Assembly (NCBI GenBank): GCA_904063045.1
Contig: CAJFCJ010000009.1
Span: forward strand, 910,942-974,941
Direction: 5' to 3'
Length of the DNA stretch: 64,000 bases
From: Dimorphilus gyrociliatus
Lineage: Eukaryota; Annelida; Polychaeta; Dinophilidae
Shown: piece by piece, positions 10,090 to 22,026 of the stretch
Layout: each line of letters opens with the position of its first letter
Numbering within the stretch: position 1 is the stretch's first letter
Position numbers and translations under genes: made by a program
The notes under the pieces: model-generated
What the model saw: only the letters and a program-made list of their open reading frames with translations
The model's database searches: none
Told to the model about the DNA's origin: nothing

Positions 10090-11043
10090 TTATATATTTT
10101 TGGCTAAAATTTTAGCTCCAGGAAACTTTTCTTTTTTAAGATTATTTTTTACAGGATTGAGGGCCTCTTTAACAAATTCCTTAATGTTGGCATCCTCTTG
10201 CTCTAACAATGCAAGCAAAACAAAACAACCTCTATTACAAAGACTCCATGATTGTAATTTCTTTTCTTTAGCCTCATCCACCAAAACTTTAGCAAAGCCC
10301 GGTTCTTTTAACACAAGTCGTTTTAAAGTCCAATGGCCAACAGGGTCCGAAATGACATGATTCTCTTCTAAACCAAACTTCTTGCAAGCAACACCTGCCA
10401 AAGCTTTGAATACGGCTTTTTTATCAAATTCACCATGGAAGAGTAGAGCTTGCAGTATTGTGTTTTCCAAGTTGTGTGTTATCACTTTTTCAGCATTTTC
10501 TTTAACGTATTCAATTAACTGTGGCTCTACTGCTGCCCGTAACTCGCTTCTTCTCTTATCCATATCTTTCTTACTAAAGGGATTGCCATCACCCTTTTCA
10601 AGAATTTTAGAGACTGCAGGATGAAAATATTTCTTGTCGCGAGCGGCCATCAAATACAATACGACTTGTTTGCCATGGGCATCCGAAACAATTTCGCTTA
10701 AACAACTGAACAATTCCGATAAGATAGCTTTTTCGATCATTTTTGTATCGTCAACCGCATCAAAGAGTGCGCATAGGACCAAATGTCCATGTTCTTCTAA
10801 ACATATCTTTTTAACGTACGTTTTAAAACTTTTAATGATAGCCTTTCTGTCTTTAGCCGAAGAATACCAGATAACATTCATTGCAACTCTGGAGCCATCT
10901 CTAGTATGTAGGATTCTAGCAATTTGCTCTCGTAGATTTTCACCCATTTCTGTCTTTTGCTGATCATCCGCAAATTCCATATATTCGGATAATAGACGAT
11001 GAACAATCGAATGCTCCAAAAGGGATCTATGAGTATTAAAGTA

Positions 11044-11084
<41 letters not shown>

Positions 11085-13049
11085 TTAATTAGACTATAAA
11101 TTAATATTAATTTTCTCACTTATCAATCACTGCTAAGAGGCATTCTCGTAAATTTTTCAATATCGACTCTTTTTTTTCTGGGTTTGCTTTTAGGATTTCT
11201 GTTAATGTTCTTGCTTCAGCTGTCTGAAAATGTTTTAAAGTAGAAAAATTTACCATCGCTTGTCAAAGGATTAAATATATATTACCTTGAATAAAGCAAA
11301 GGATGGACCATAAAATTCTTCCACTAAATTCGAACGTTGTAGGTTATTAGCATGTTCATTATATGCTACCTCAAGAATTTGAGAAGCTTGCTTATGTTTC
11401 ATTAATTTCTTAACATTTCCATACATAGAACGAATTACATATTCGCACTGAGTTTTTGACCTATTATAATTATATATATACTGAATTTATAAAGTTTCAA
11501 TGATAAAAGATTTAAAAATATCTTACCCGCATTTCAAAATTTGCCTCACAAAAAATCTCGCATATTTGGATCTTATCATTTCTAAGATGTCATCTAGTTT
11601 AAAATAGAACTTTTAAAATAAATTCAAAGCATAGAGATATATCAAATAAATGAGTACACTGCGTTTTACAAATATATAGAATATGCCATTTGTGGAAATA
11701 ATACAATAGAATTTACCTAAAACAATATCTGAATTATAAACATTCAAATATGATCGAAACTTGTGAATTTATCGAAAAAAAGATTGGAAAGAAAAAGCTG
11801 TAAGAAATCTTCTATTTTTACATAAAAAAAATAGAGAATTTAAAGAAAATTAGTACTGAATGTGTGACAGTAAAAAGGTTTGGAATGGATTTACTGCCCC
11901 CAAAATGGAAATGAAATTCATAATGAAACTTATGTAATGAAGAACTAATATTTCTATTATCAGAAGCTATCCTGAAATATATAATTAAAATGGCAAGGAA
12001 ATGACAGAATTCTTGAGAATTTCATGATTATAAAAGTATTTATCAATAAAAATAACCTCTATGAGATAATTTCTAAAAAACGCACTATACTATGTATACA
12101 ATAAATATTAGTTTATAAATGTTCAAACCTTTAAGCTCTTCAAAGAGTTCATCTCGTTGTTCAGTTGAACACGATTTAATCAAAGTTTGCATAACTCTAA
12201 CAGTATCGTGAGCAAATATAACCTTTGAAATTGAATAGAAATAGTTAATTCAACAAGTACACCAAACGAATTAGAGACACTACCTGTCTTGCTTTCCCCT
12301 TTACTAATTTAAACAAGGCATTAGACAATTCTTTCTTTTTGTTTTCTTCAATTGTTTTTCTACAATATGAATGAAAATTTAGAAAGTATAATTCTATATA
12401 TGATATGAACATACACTCTTAGTTCTTCCCAAATTTCTTTCATTTTGGTGCTCAATTCATAAGTATCCTTAACCATTTTTCTCTGCTTCTTCCTTTCTTT
12501 CTTTGATAATTCAACTTTCCCAACTTTAGTGGGTGTGGCATCGTCATCTTCTAGTTTCTTTCTTTTTAAGTTTTTCTTATTTTTCTTCTCTTCGCCATTT
12601 TTCTGAATTCCATTAGATGTAACTTCTTTCTCTTCATTATCAGATGTTTGAATTTCAGTCAAAGCTTTTTCGAAAGGAGAGATTTTAGCCTTCTTCTTTT
12701 TTAATTTTTCCACCGATTTTCCATCCGATGGCTTTCTTTTCTTTGCTATTTTATCCACAGATTTCTCTAAAATGGGTATTAAGTTAAATAATAGCTTTAT
12801 TTTCAATATATCACTGTACCATTTGGTGATTTTTTAGATTTATCCGGCAATTTCGGAGATTTTATTTTTGAAGCTGTTTTTCCTTCAACTTGCTTTTTCT
12901 TTATTATTTGTCCAGCAGTTTCTGCTAAAAAATTCTAAAATAATAATAGTTCTAGTTTTATGATTCGATATACCATCAGTTGGCTTTATAGCCTTCTTCA
13001 GCAATTTTGGAGATTTAGCAGAGCCTTTAGCTTTCTTTTTCTTATCCAT
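10090..13049 (-). CDS. PUM3: Pumilio homologue 3 (PUM3/Puf6-type)
   Basis: Nine coding exons (minus strand): 13049-12974, 12924-12820, 12766-12415, 12359-12284, 12222-12129, 11593-11527, 11460-11286, 11223-11120 and 11026-10090. These give 661 aa; human PUM3 is about 650. The N third is lysine-rich (MDKKKKAKGSAKSPK, nucleolar-type). It is followed by PUM-HD-like repeats (VIFAHDTVRVMQTLI, ARFFVRQILKCGSK, LLEHSIVHRLLSEY, RDGSRVAMNVIW, EEHGHLVLCALFD, DAHGKQVVLYLMA) and the CPL domain (NPFSKKDMDKRRSELR, HNLENTILQALLFHG). It is a nucleolar nucleic-acid binding protein linked to pre-rRNA processing. A non-coding first exon probably ends near 13236, with an acceptor just before 13065. The 11119-11027 intron holds an AT microsatellite. 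The 12128-11594 intron, at about 535 nt, is the longest in the gene and has no visible feature. Confidence 0.95.
11047..11081. repeat. (AT)n microsatellite in a PUM3 intron
   Basis: About 35 bases of perfect AT dinucleotide repeat between PUM3 exons 8 and 9, next to the acceptor of the last exon. Confidence 0.9.
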
Positions 13050-13240
13050 AACTGATGCTAATACTGCAAAAGAATAAATTTTATTTTTAATCATCATAAA
13101 AAGCTATTCCTAAGAAAATTATTAAATAGATGCTAATCATAGTTGACAATATCAATTCCTTTATTCAGACAGAGTAAAATATCATTGGAAACCTCGGAGA
13201 TATGCTCAAATATCGAATAATTGTTTAGAATTACCTTTTA

Positions 13241-14100
13241 CTCGACCAACGGCGTGGTTTGAAGAGCGATAAAGAAAGAGGCAAAAGTGTACATTGCCAG
13301 TTGATGTCTAATTTTACCGCCAATCCATTTTTCAAACTTTCTACTTAGAGGATACACTAGCCTATTACTATCGTTGCAATCAAACTTTATATTAATTTAA
13401 CAACGAACTATTCTGATCTTTAAATAGATTAATTTTTTAATCACAACTAACAAAATATAGCAAAAATATTAATCGAAACGCTTTCAGGTTGAATTTTATT
13501 AATATAAGACTGACTTTCTTTTCTACAAGATCTGCATTTGAACAACTTACACGAATTTTAACTATAATATACATTTTATTAGAACTTAGTCTGATGATTT
13601 TTAAGAAAAAATATTAAAAATTCATCATATTGGTGAAAACTTTAAATTTAAATCAAAATTTGTTAGATTAGATAAAGGTAATAACATCACCCATATTAGT
13701 ATATATACATATATATATAAGAATAATTTTGCATGAAAACATGTAAAATTTAGTACAATAGTACAAGTATGTCATATAATTCACTGCTCTATCGCGACTA
13801 GAACCCAACTACATAAACTGGTAACATGGCGCGCTGGGATTTTGAGAGATATATTGATGAAGTTTGTTTTTGTCTTACAATTGTGTAATTTGATATTATG
13901 AGGATTCTATGCCAACCGCTATAATCTTTCATATTTGATTTGTTTGAAAGACATTTTTTAAATAGTATTATTTTTGATGAAGTATCCTATTTTATGAGCG
14001 ATAATATATAAGTTTAATTAGAAACAGCGAAAGTAGCCATTTATTCATACTTAAGTAGAATCATAAAGTTAATTTGAAGATACGACTATCGATTAATTAA
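13241..14100. other. Divergent intergenic region PUM3 / PCID2
   Basis: AT-rich sequence between the putative PUM3 leader exon and the PCID2 start. An ATGGCGCG element lies near 13827. I see no ORF or RNA gene. Confidence 0.5.
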
Positions 14101-15282
14101 ATGGCGACCTATAATGTGCTTTAGTTTATTTTAATTTTTTTCTAGCTGTCTTCTTGTTTGGCATCATTCAATGGCGAAGGATGTTCTGAACTTCTCGGCT
14201 CTGTTCCAAAAGTCCCTTTTGTCCGAGATGTTTACGAAAGAACCTATCGAGAATGTTCAAATAGAGGAATACCCACACCTTTTGACGAGATTATTGCATT
14301 CCGTGTCGAAGCTGCTTGCTATGAAGATAAGAGCGAGAACGACAGAGCACTTGAATTCTATTGTAATTCATTAAATTGCTTAGTTAGTGCCTTCAGTGAG
14401 ATGCCTGATGAGAATTGGCCATTGCCAATTATGTATAAGTTATGTTTGGCAACCAGATTGGCTGCCAGACGGATAAATTCTTCAAAAGCGTTTGAGAGAG
14501 CGGCAGAGGCGATAATGGCATGCTTTAGAGTATGTACATCTGATACTAGGTCTTCACCAGCTACGAGTAAGAAATGGGGGATGTTATATTTAGTAAATCA
14601 GTTATTCAAAGTATATTTCGCTATTTCCGCTTTGCATCTGTGCAAACCACTAATTAGAGCTATAGAAAATTTAAGGGACGTTAAAGAAGAACAATTCCCT
14701 TTGGCTCAAAGAGTCACATACAGATATTTTGTTGGAAGAAAAGCCATGTTTGATTCCGAATTGAGAAATGCCGACTCAAATCTCTCTTTTGCTTTTGAGC
14801 GTTGCTTAAAGTCGTCCATAAAAAACAAAAGGAAGATACTTATTTATTTAGTTCCCGTAAGGATGCTGTTGGGTCGTTTGCCTCAACACAGGCTTTTAAA
14901 AAAGTACAACTTGGCCGAATTTGACGATGTTGCTAGGGCAGTTTCAGCTGGTAATTTACTTCAATTAGATAATGCTTTGTCAAAACACGAACATTTTTTT
15001 ATTCAATGTGGAGTTTATCTCCTGTTAGAGAAATTAAGACCAATGGTCTATAGAACTTTATTTAAAAGAGTCCAAAGGATTATGAATACTTATCAAATAC
15101 CAATAGGTGCACTGACTACTGCACTTATGGCGATGAACGTAGAAGATGTTGACGATGATGAAACGTCTTGCATTTTGGCAAATCTAATTCATGACGGTAA
15201 GGTCAAAGGTTATTTAAGCTATAGCCATCAGAAGCTAGTAATAAGTAAACAAAATGCCTTTCCACCTTTTGCCAGTTCTTAA
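14101..15282 (+). CDS. PCID2: PCI domain-containing protein 2 (TREX-2 subunit)
   Basis: The main exon, 14146-15282, encodes the PCI protein PCID2/Thp1, a TREX-2 component of nuclear-pore mRNA export. Strong family blocks are ENWPLPIMYKLCLATRLAAR, KKWGMLYLVNQLFKVYF, ALHLCKPLIRAIENL, QRVTYRYFVGRKAMFDSEL, ILIYLVPVRMLLGRLP and CILANLIHDGKVKGYLS, ending SKQNAFPP. The frame has no ATG in the exon and is closed by TAG immediately upstream, inside TTTTTCTAG, a good acceptor. The nearest in-phase start is ATGGCGACCTATAAT (14101-14115). It would be joined over an intron of only 30 nt (GTGCTT..TTCTAG, 14116-14145), giving 383 aa and MATYNLSSCLASFNGEGCSE, which aligns with the start of vertebrate PCID2 (about 399 aa). 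A longer intron to another upstream exon cannot be excluded. Confidence 0.93.
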
Positions 15283-15545
15283 GCTATTTTCAGGAGGACT
15301 TTATTTTACTAACAAATACTTGTATTCTGCATCATGTAAAGTTTGGAATAAACAAGTGATACTAATATATTGCTAAATGTACTTGTACACTTTTTTCCTA
15401 TTTGACTTAAGTAATCACGTAGAAATTTCTAACGTAATGAAACGTTTTTTCCGTTAACAACTCATCATCACACATTCTTTGAATTTCCCTATTATCGGAA
15501 AATTCTTGGAGATGATGATCAGATCTCGATTCAATTTAAATATTT

Positions 15546-17022
15546 TTATATATTAATTTTGCATAGTCTTTCTGCAACGTCCTGCCACCGACGACTAGGT
15601 TTCTGTCAAGAAATGCTCAAATAACTAATTTAAAAATTTAAGATGAGATTAATTTTTAATGAGTAAAATTGTAATTAACAATTACCTTCGGTATTCGAGA
15701 TGTCTTTTCTTGATCTGGATTCAAATGTTTATTTACATGCTTCCGTAATCCCATCTAAAATTTGATAATCAAGTTTATTCTATATATTTAATAGAAAATA
15801 ACAGAACTTACTGTTGACATAAATGATTGATCGCATCCTTCAATATGGCAAGCAAATCGTTCATTTTTATGTATGACGTTTATATGATGATTTAAGTTGC
15901 TTTTTTGTGTATAATGTTTTTCACATCCTTCATAAGGACAATTGAATACGAAACCAGTATGAACATGATTGAAATGATACACCATAAGACGACGATACTT
16001 GAACATCTTGCCACATTCTCTGCATTTAGATGCTATAATAAAACAAATATGAACTTATAGTGTGCTTTTTTTTCTAAATGTAAACATACGCTTTCGATGT
16101 ACTTGTGCAACGTGTTTTTGCATAAGATGAAATTTTTCAAATATCATATCACACTCCTCGTCAGTACATGGATATCCTAAATTCGTTAAAGTTATTTTAT
16201 TAGAATATTCAATTGTAAACAGAGAATAAAAATCTACCTTCGTGTTTTTTAAGATGCTTTTGAAAAGCTTTTTTTGTTGAAAATTTCTCTGTGCAGTCGT
16301 CATATGTACAACTGAAATGATAGATGGCTTAAAATGCTTTTAATTTAATATTTACAGTATTCAAACCTGTAGTGTTCGGGAAGATAATGTTTCGTTAAGC
16401 GATGCAGGCGAAGATGATGACGCTTTTTAAAAGTTTCTTCACACCCGTCGGTATCGCACTAGTGTTGTTCAAATTATTATTATTCGGACAATATAAAAAA
16501 CACAGATATCTTACTTTATATCTTGTATCTGAATGATTTCGCAAGATATGCTTATTTAACGACTGCTGTGATTTATACTCTTTATCGCAGTCTTCATATG
16601 TACAACTGAAAAATTTTTAATATACAGTTTAATATTTCATAATCTATATTGTACCATCAACAAACCTGAACGTTTTTACAGAGCCTTCTGGCACTAAAAA
16701 TTAAAAATATACTTTATTAATGGCTTATTACATTAAATCTTTAAATAAAGATAAATTGTAAAACAAATAAACCAATGTAAAAACGAAATTAAAATTGATT
16801 GACCTACAGGCATCTATACTTAGAGACGTATTTATCAATATATGTATAGATCACTGTATCTCGTCTTAATTATTGAGCCGAAAAATAGTCAAATGGTTGA
16901 AAAAATACAATCTTACAAGTTTCTGGATGTGCAGATTCGATATGTCTTTTTAAATGGCCTCTTCTAGTATAAGATTTATCGCAACCAAGGATTTGGCATT
17001 CGAAAGGTCGATTTGTTTCCAT
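15546..17022 (-). CDS. GTF3A: TFIIIA-like zinc-finger protein (GTF3A type)
   Basis: Nine exons (minus): 17022-16917, 16693-16666 (28 nt), 16605-16515, 16458-16367, 16311-16238, 16176-16090, 16032-15812, 15754-15686 and 15602-15546. They give 274 aa and all are phase-consistent. It contains eight C2H2 fingers: ILGCDKSYTRRGHLKRH, YEDCDKEYKSQQSLNKH, DTDGCEETFKKRHHLRLH, YDDCTEKFSTKKAFQKH, TDEECDMIFEKFHLMQKH, a CX2C finger CRECGKMFKYRRLMVYH, PYEGCEKHYTQKSNLNHH, and CHIEGCDQSFMST..LRKH. Most have the CX4C spacing with acidic loops and few TGEKP linkers, as in TFIIIA. The only CX2C finger sits third from the end, exactly as finger 7 of the nine-finger TFIIIA. TFIIIA binds the 5S rRNA gene and 5S RNA. 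The count suggests loss of finger 1. A generic C2H2 factor is the alternative. Confidence 0.75.
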
Positions 17023-17307
17023 ATCATATAAATTTGTAGTTTTTATTCTTCACAGTGCAGAAACACATGTGAGAAAGTGCGTATCTACTATAGTAGGGAA
17101 TATTTTGCCATACTATATCAGTTTTCAACCAACACCGTTCGAAAAAAAGGTCACGGTCAGAACGATAAACCGCGAACTGCTAATACAAAAAAACTTAAAA
17201 CCGTTATACTACTTACAAACGACAAACTTATTATTCTAGAATAAAACAATCTTTACAAAATCATATCTAAAGTACTTTAATGTTTTAACTTGTGCTAAAA
17301 AAAATAT

Positions 17308-18102
17308 CTAAGATTGTTGATTTCCCTTGTTGCCTGCAGTCAGGATAACATTTATCCAATCATTAACAAAAGTCATGGTCTTTCTGGCCTCTTCTCTTTC
17401 TCTTTCTTCCAATTCTTTCAAAGAGCACTGCAAGTTATCGATTTCAGTATCTCGCATTTTTAATATACAATCTTTCTTCGCTGCATGGTCCTCGTCGTCA
17501 ATAGGAATGTGTTTTCTTAAGCGATTTTCTTCCCGCTCTAAGTACTCCATTTGAGTTACTGTCCAATTTTCTATACTTGCCATAAATGTTCTTATTTCTT
17601 TTCTCCAATCGTGTATCAAGTTCATTTTATCATCGATCACTCTTTCTCCTAACAATTTAATAAAACGAGTCATCCGATTCATAACATTTGAGTTAGAAGT
17701 GCTGGAGTTCAAAATTCGCGCCATCTGAGGTTTGAAAAATTCCATTTCATCCTCAAGCAAAGACTCGCCGCCTATTCCAGCTAAACGGAATAAACTCTCC
17801 GGAAAGTCGTCAAAGTTACAGGCTGAAGCTCCCGTTGGAAAGAAAATTGTATTCGGCTTCCTCTCTCTCTGTTCTCTGGCAGCTTCTAAATCTTCACTCG
17901 GTGTACTTCTTGCCGAATCAATATTATCATCATCTGAATCTTCTGTTATATTATTTCCTTTTCTAACGTATTCGCAATTCATCAATTCCTCATCCGAAGC
18001 GGTCCTCTCATAATTCAAATCTGCTCTTCTATCATCTTCAGTCATCTTTTTATAACGCTTGGTGCTAGGTTCCATTGATGCTGAATCGTTATTGCTCATC
18101 AT
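17308..18102 (-). CDS. Unrecognised acidic coiled-coil protein
   Basis: Single coding exon, 264 aa. I do not recognise the family. The first 100 residues are acidic and serine-rich (EDSDDDNIDSARSTPSEDLE). A hydrophobic central block follows (FPESLFRLAGIGGESLLEDEMEFFKPQ), then a region with conserved-looking tryptophans (IHDWRKEIRTFMASIENW). The last third is a charged coiled coil (EYLEREENRLRK, NLQCSLKELEEREREEARK) ending DWINVILTAG. A splice acceptor (TTTCTCTAG) lies just before the ATG, and a small upstream exon with donor near 18208 suggests a spliced 5' leader. No signal peptide or membrane segment is seen. Confidence 0.75.
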   Translation of the reverse strand: MMSNNDSASMEPSTKRYKKMTEDDRRADLNYERTASDEELMNCEYVRKGNNITEDSDDDNIDSARSTPSEDLEAAREQRERKPNTIFFPTGASACNFDDFPESLFRLAGIGGESLLEDEMEFFKPQMARILNSSTSNSNVMNRMTRFIKLLGERVIDDKMNLIHDWRKEIRTFMASIENWTVTQMEYLEREENRLRKHIPIDDEDHAAKKDCILKMRDTEIDNLQCSLKELEEREREEARKTMTFVNDWINVILTAGNKGNQQS

Positions 18103-18728
18103 TTCCTAGAGAAAAATTAATAATATAACATTTTAACCAAGTTTCAAATGATGTATCATCAGAAGCCATTAGTTTTAGCTATACCATAAGTTCAAAAACT
18201 ACTTACCCTTGTATATTTGAATTTTACTGCAAAACAAGAATATAGAATGTAGAAACTTGTCAAACTTCTTTTACCCGTAATATTAATTTAAAGAAAATAG
18301 TAAATTTAAACAATTTAACGTCAACACCGCATAAGAGAGTCGCGAACTAATCCTCAATTGAATAAGCGGTTACAAATCAACGACAAACGACTAGAACGCC
18401 ATCTTTTGAGCTATTGGATCAAAATCTTTCCGGGTACCCTGTTTCCTTCACCCTCAATAAGTGCATACAAGTAGAAGAATTAAACTTTCCATTTGTTCAC
18501 AAGTTTAACAAATTACTTGGAAACGTCGTTTAATATACTTTTTACTACATTTTGTAGATTATACATGTACAGTATATTTTGCATTTATGATCTATAACTG
18601 TCAAGGTTATTAATTGAGATGACTTTTAGGAGGCCTTGAATATTGTTTGAGTTATATGTAAAAGTCTTAATTATACAATTTATTTTAATGACAACTTTTT
18701 TCAGAACAGAGTAGACGAAACAGAAGTA
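18103..18728. promoter_or_regulatory. Divergent promoter region, orphan coiled-coil gene / METAP1D
   Basis: Head-to-head spacer. An ACGCCATCTT element (reverse AAGATGGCG, YY1-like) lies near 18397-18406. A METAP1D leader acceptor (TTTTTTCAG) lies at about 18702. No other gene is visible. Confidence 0.4.
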
Positions 18729-19708
18729 ATGAAACTTCCATTATCGCTCAATGTAATTCGCCGCTTGTCATATCATATTGTCTTTCCTTCAAAGCAATCA
18801 CCTATGAGATATGTACCAGATTTTATTGATAGGCCAGATTATACGAAAGAACATGAAAGACTTGTAATAAAATCCCCAAAGCAGCAAAATAAGATGAGAG
18901 ATTCATGCAAATTGGCTAAAGAGGCGCTTGATTTAGCAGCATCTTTAGTTAAAGCAGGCACTACAACGGATGAAATAGACGCAAACGTTCACGATTTTAT
19001 AATAAATCATAACGCTTACCCATCGCCTTTAGGCTATAAAAATTTTCCAAAGTCCATATGTACCTCAGTTAATAATATTGCTTGTCATGGAATACCGGAT
19101 GATCGTGAGCTAATGGAAGGAGATGTGATAAATGTAGATGTCACAGTATTTTTAAATGGTTTTCATGGAGATTGCTCAAAGACATTCAGTGTCGGCAATT
19201 GTGATAGCAAAGCAATAAAATTAATAAAAACAGCCGAAGAATGCAGAGATGAAGGGATTAAAGTGTGTGGACCAGGAGTTCCCTTAAATAGAGTAGGATC
19301 TAGAATACAGTAAGATTGTATGATCTTTTTAAACCGTTATAAAGCTCGCTTTTCAAATAGAGAATATGCTAAGAGACACAATTTTGCTGTATTGCCTCAA
19401 TTTTGTGGACATGGAATAGGAGAAGGCTTTCATGAACTACCAGGTGTTCTTCATACAAGAAACAATAATAAATTACTATTAGAGCCTGGCATGACTTTTA
19501 CAATTGGTAAGTTTCTTCATATCTTATGAAAATACTTATTTAAAGATCTTTTAATCTAATAGAGCCGGTTATAACTGAAGGTGAAGTGGGAATATCCATA
19601 GTAAAGGAGGACGGTTGGACAGCAGTTTCAGATGATGGTAGTAGATCAGCTCAATTTGAACATACCATTTTGATTACCGAATCAGGATATGAAATTCTAA
19701 CTGAATAA
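18729..19708 (+). CDS. METAP1D: Methionine aminopeptidase 1D, mitochondrial
   Basis: Three exons (18729-19309, 19361-19506, 19563-19708) give 290 aa. The first intron is only 51 nt. The N terminus [20 protein letters not shown] is basic and hydrophobic without acidic residues, a plausible mitochondrial presequence. The body is a type I methionine aminopeptidase: [26 protein letters not shown] with the substrate-binding His, metal ligands in VINVDVT and HGDCSKTF, the His of QFCGHGIG, Glu in TIEPVI and Glu in AQFEHT. All five metal ligands are present. It removes initiator methionine from organellar proteins. The junction [10 protein letters not shown] restores the family sequence; without splicing, the frame ends at 19313. 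Confidence 0.95.
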
Positions 19709-20163
19709 TAGAACTAAATAATTTTGAACTATAATTTTTGGAATCTTACAATAAAGCGGCAAGGAAATTTGACAGCGTAATAAATATAATATTTTAATAG
19801 ATAATAAATGCATAGATATTACTGATTCAAATGACATAAAGAGGAGTTATATTAGGATATTAATATTAAGATATGAACGTGTTGACATAATGCAATTGAC
19901 AGTACTTGTTCAATTATTCCAAAATCTTTTCCTGGTATTTATTGAATGAATTAGAGTTTTATTATTGAATATCTTTTTATAAAGTCATTACATATTGTCA
20001 GATGGTCTGTTTCCTGTAATCCTAGTTTTCATGGGAGGATACCTTAGCCTATTTTGCTTTTATAAACATTTTTTTTGTAACAACAAGCAAGAAAAAGCTA
20101 TGTCCATTGAGAGTAATATGCCAATCTATACAAAAAATATAACAAGGAATCTCTACAAACGGT
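19709..20163. other. Convergent 3' region METAP1D / RBM42
   Basis: AT-rich sequence between two convergent stops, with no gene recognised. A short open frame on the plus strand at 19995 has no family signal. Confidence 0.6.
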
Positions 20164-21066
20164 TTAACGAAATCCTAATCTTTTCTTTTCTTTGTCCTTC
20201 TTCTTGACAACGTCTAATTGTCTGTCTTTCCAACTGCTTTTTCTTAATTTTATCGGGCGATTTCCAACATAACGTCCATTAACTTCTCTCATTGCTTTTG
20301 CAAAATCATTTGGATCCGAAAAGCTAGCAAATCCGAATCCTTTCGTTTTATTTGTTCTTTTATCTCTGACAACTCTGGCTTTTTTAAAGCTAGGGTAGGC
20401 TGAAAAAATTCTAGAAAGCGTCTCTTCCGTAACTTCGTTTCCTAAATCTCCACAGAACATCCTAAAATCATCAGGATCCCAGTCATTTAAAGAATGGTCC
20501 TCCCAGACTTGCCCTCCTGCTGATCTGACGTACTTTTTTACCGTTTTGATCTTTCCAGCCGAAGACGACTCTTGCTGCTTCTGAAGCATTTGATTCTGCC
20601 TAGCTCGAACTTGTTCCATGACAGCTTTAACCTCTAGTTCCATTTGTAGCGCTGATAAAGCAGGTTGACTTACGGGTTCCATATCAGGCTCCTTTGATAC
20701 TTGAGGAACATTAACTGAAGGTCCCGGAACAGACTTGTTTTCCTTTCTCTTCTCCTTTATATGTGTAGTAGGTCTGACAAGAGCGGCAGGATTTTTCACA
20801 GGAGGAGCAGATATTGTGGCTGGCTGTCCCTTGTTACGAAGTTGATGAGGTGTAAATGGAGAATAAGTATTGAATTGTGGTGTCTGGGACTCTGTAGCAG
20901 CTATCTCTTCTTCGAATCTGCGAAGAACAAGTTTTACCCCGTGTCCAATAATAAAGTTACATTATAAATGATAAATTACGTAGCTAAGATCTCTATAAGT
21001 TATATATCCGAAAAATTAGGTAACTTACCTCCTAAGTTCATCATCTATACTCGATCCTGATGCCAT
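20164..21066 (-). CDS. RBM42: RNA-binding protein 42 (RRM)
   Basis: Two exons: 21066-21029 (MASGSSIDDELRR) and 20917-20164, giving 263 aa. A proline-rich linker leads to the signature preceding the RRM (WEDHSLNDWDPDDFRMFCGD), then RNP1 KGFGFASF and the family C terminus MREVNGRYVGNRPIKLRKS. It ends in a lysine-rich tail (KKKDKEKKRLGFR), as in vertebrate RBM42. The protein is shorter than mammalian RBM42 (about 480 aa) because the long proline/alanine region is missing. In mammals RBM42 binds hnRNP K and affects splicing and translation. The ATG is 26 bases from an unrelated plus-strand open frame that I do not accept as a gene. Confidence 0.92.
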
Positions 21067-21987
21067 ATTCCTAGTTAAAATTTATTTTCTAATGATAAAA
21101 CGATTTTATTCGCAAGAAAAACGTTCCTCTGTACGTTTTGCTAACTACCAGTTTTCGTTAGCGGAAATGAGACCGTTGGCGAATCTACAGAGATTTTCAA
21201 TTTGTGAAGTTGTGGACATAAAACTTTTTCTAAATGGAAATAATTTATTTGCTTTAATAAGTTTAAAAATCCACGACAGGGATCAATCAATTTTATTGAT
21301 AATAGGGTATTATAAATGCATAGATAGTTTGAGAAGTTATTTGACAATTTTAAACAAGTGTCTATATTAATTAACAGGGTAAGTCGATTTCCCTAAACAA
21401 AACTTACTATTTAGCCGTCTTTCTAGAAACGAACATGATACGTCGTACATATTTTTGCTTTTAATTACAAGAATTGAAATTCACTTCAAGAAATAACAAA
21501 AAAGCAAATTGTAACAGCAAGATGAAAACTTAATTATCTTCTTAAGAAGACAATAAAATTAATCTCTCTTATTGAACTGAACAGAATAGTTCAAGCGAAA
21601 AACCAGCCTATTGTTACAACAATACTATTATTAACTTTTACACTTTGATGATTATTGAATTAATTGAGAATGTTATAAGTGATATATTTTAAGAAACAAA
21701 ATAAGCCTTTCTCATTAAAATATTTCGATGAGAAGATTAGAAATTAGTAATTAAACAAAAAACACTCCTTTTCAAGATTTTTAGACAGAATTATAAAATT
21801 ATTTTATTGGAAGAACGTAATTTAGAATTCATTGGTTTTTTATTCGAACAAAACAATAAATTGCTTATAAATAGAAGAGTTTTATTTTCTAAAAAGAAAA
21901 CAACACTCCTCTTTTTCCTAATTATTTTTTTTTCTAATTATAGAGTTCATAGATAATTTAGAAGGCTATTTACAATTGTATAATTTA

Positions 21988-21988
<1 letters not shown>

Positions 21989-22020
<32 letters not shown>
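21989..22020. repeat. (CT)n simple repeat
   Basis: Polypyrimidine CT tract of about 32 bases in the gene-poor stretch. Confidence 0.9.

Positions 22021-22026
<6 letters not shown>

Noticed and set aside
14171-14374. ATG-initiated 67-aa frame at the PCID2 start
   Set aside because: It is in a different frame from the strongly conserved PCID2 sequence.
19310-19360. Frameshift breaking METAP1D
   Set aside because: A 51-nt GT-AG intron restores the family sequence and all metal ligands.
19995-20207. Plus-strand 70-aa frame with a hydrophobic start
   Set aside because: It runs into the RBM42 coding exon on the other strand and has no recognisable sequence.
21092-21370. Open frame of 92 aa on the plus strand, head-to-head with RBM42
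   Set aside because: Composition is typical of chance AT-rich ORFs, no family signal, an opposite-strand open frame covers the same bases, and no splice structure is visible.
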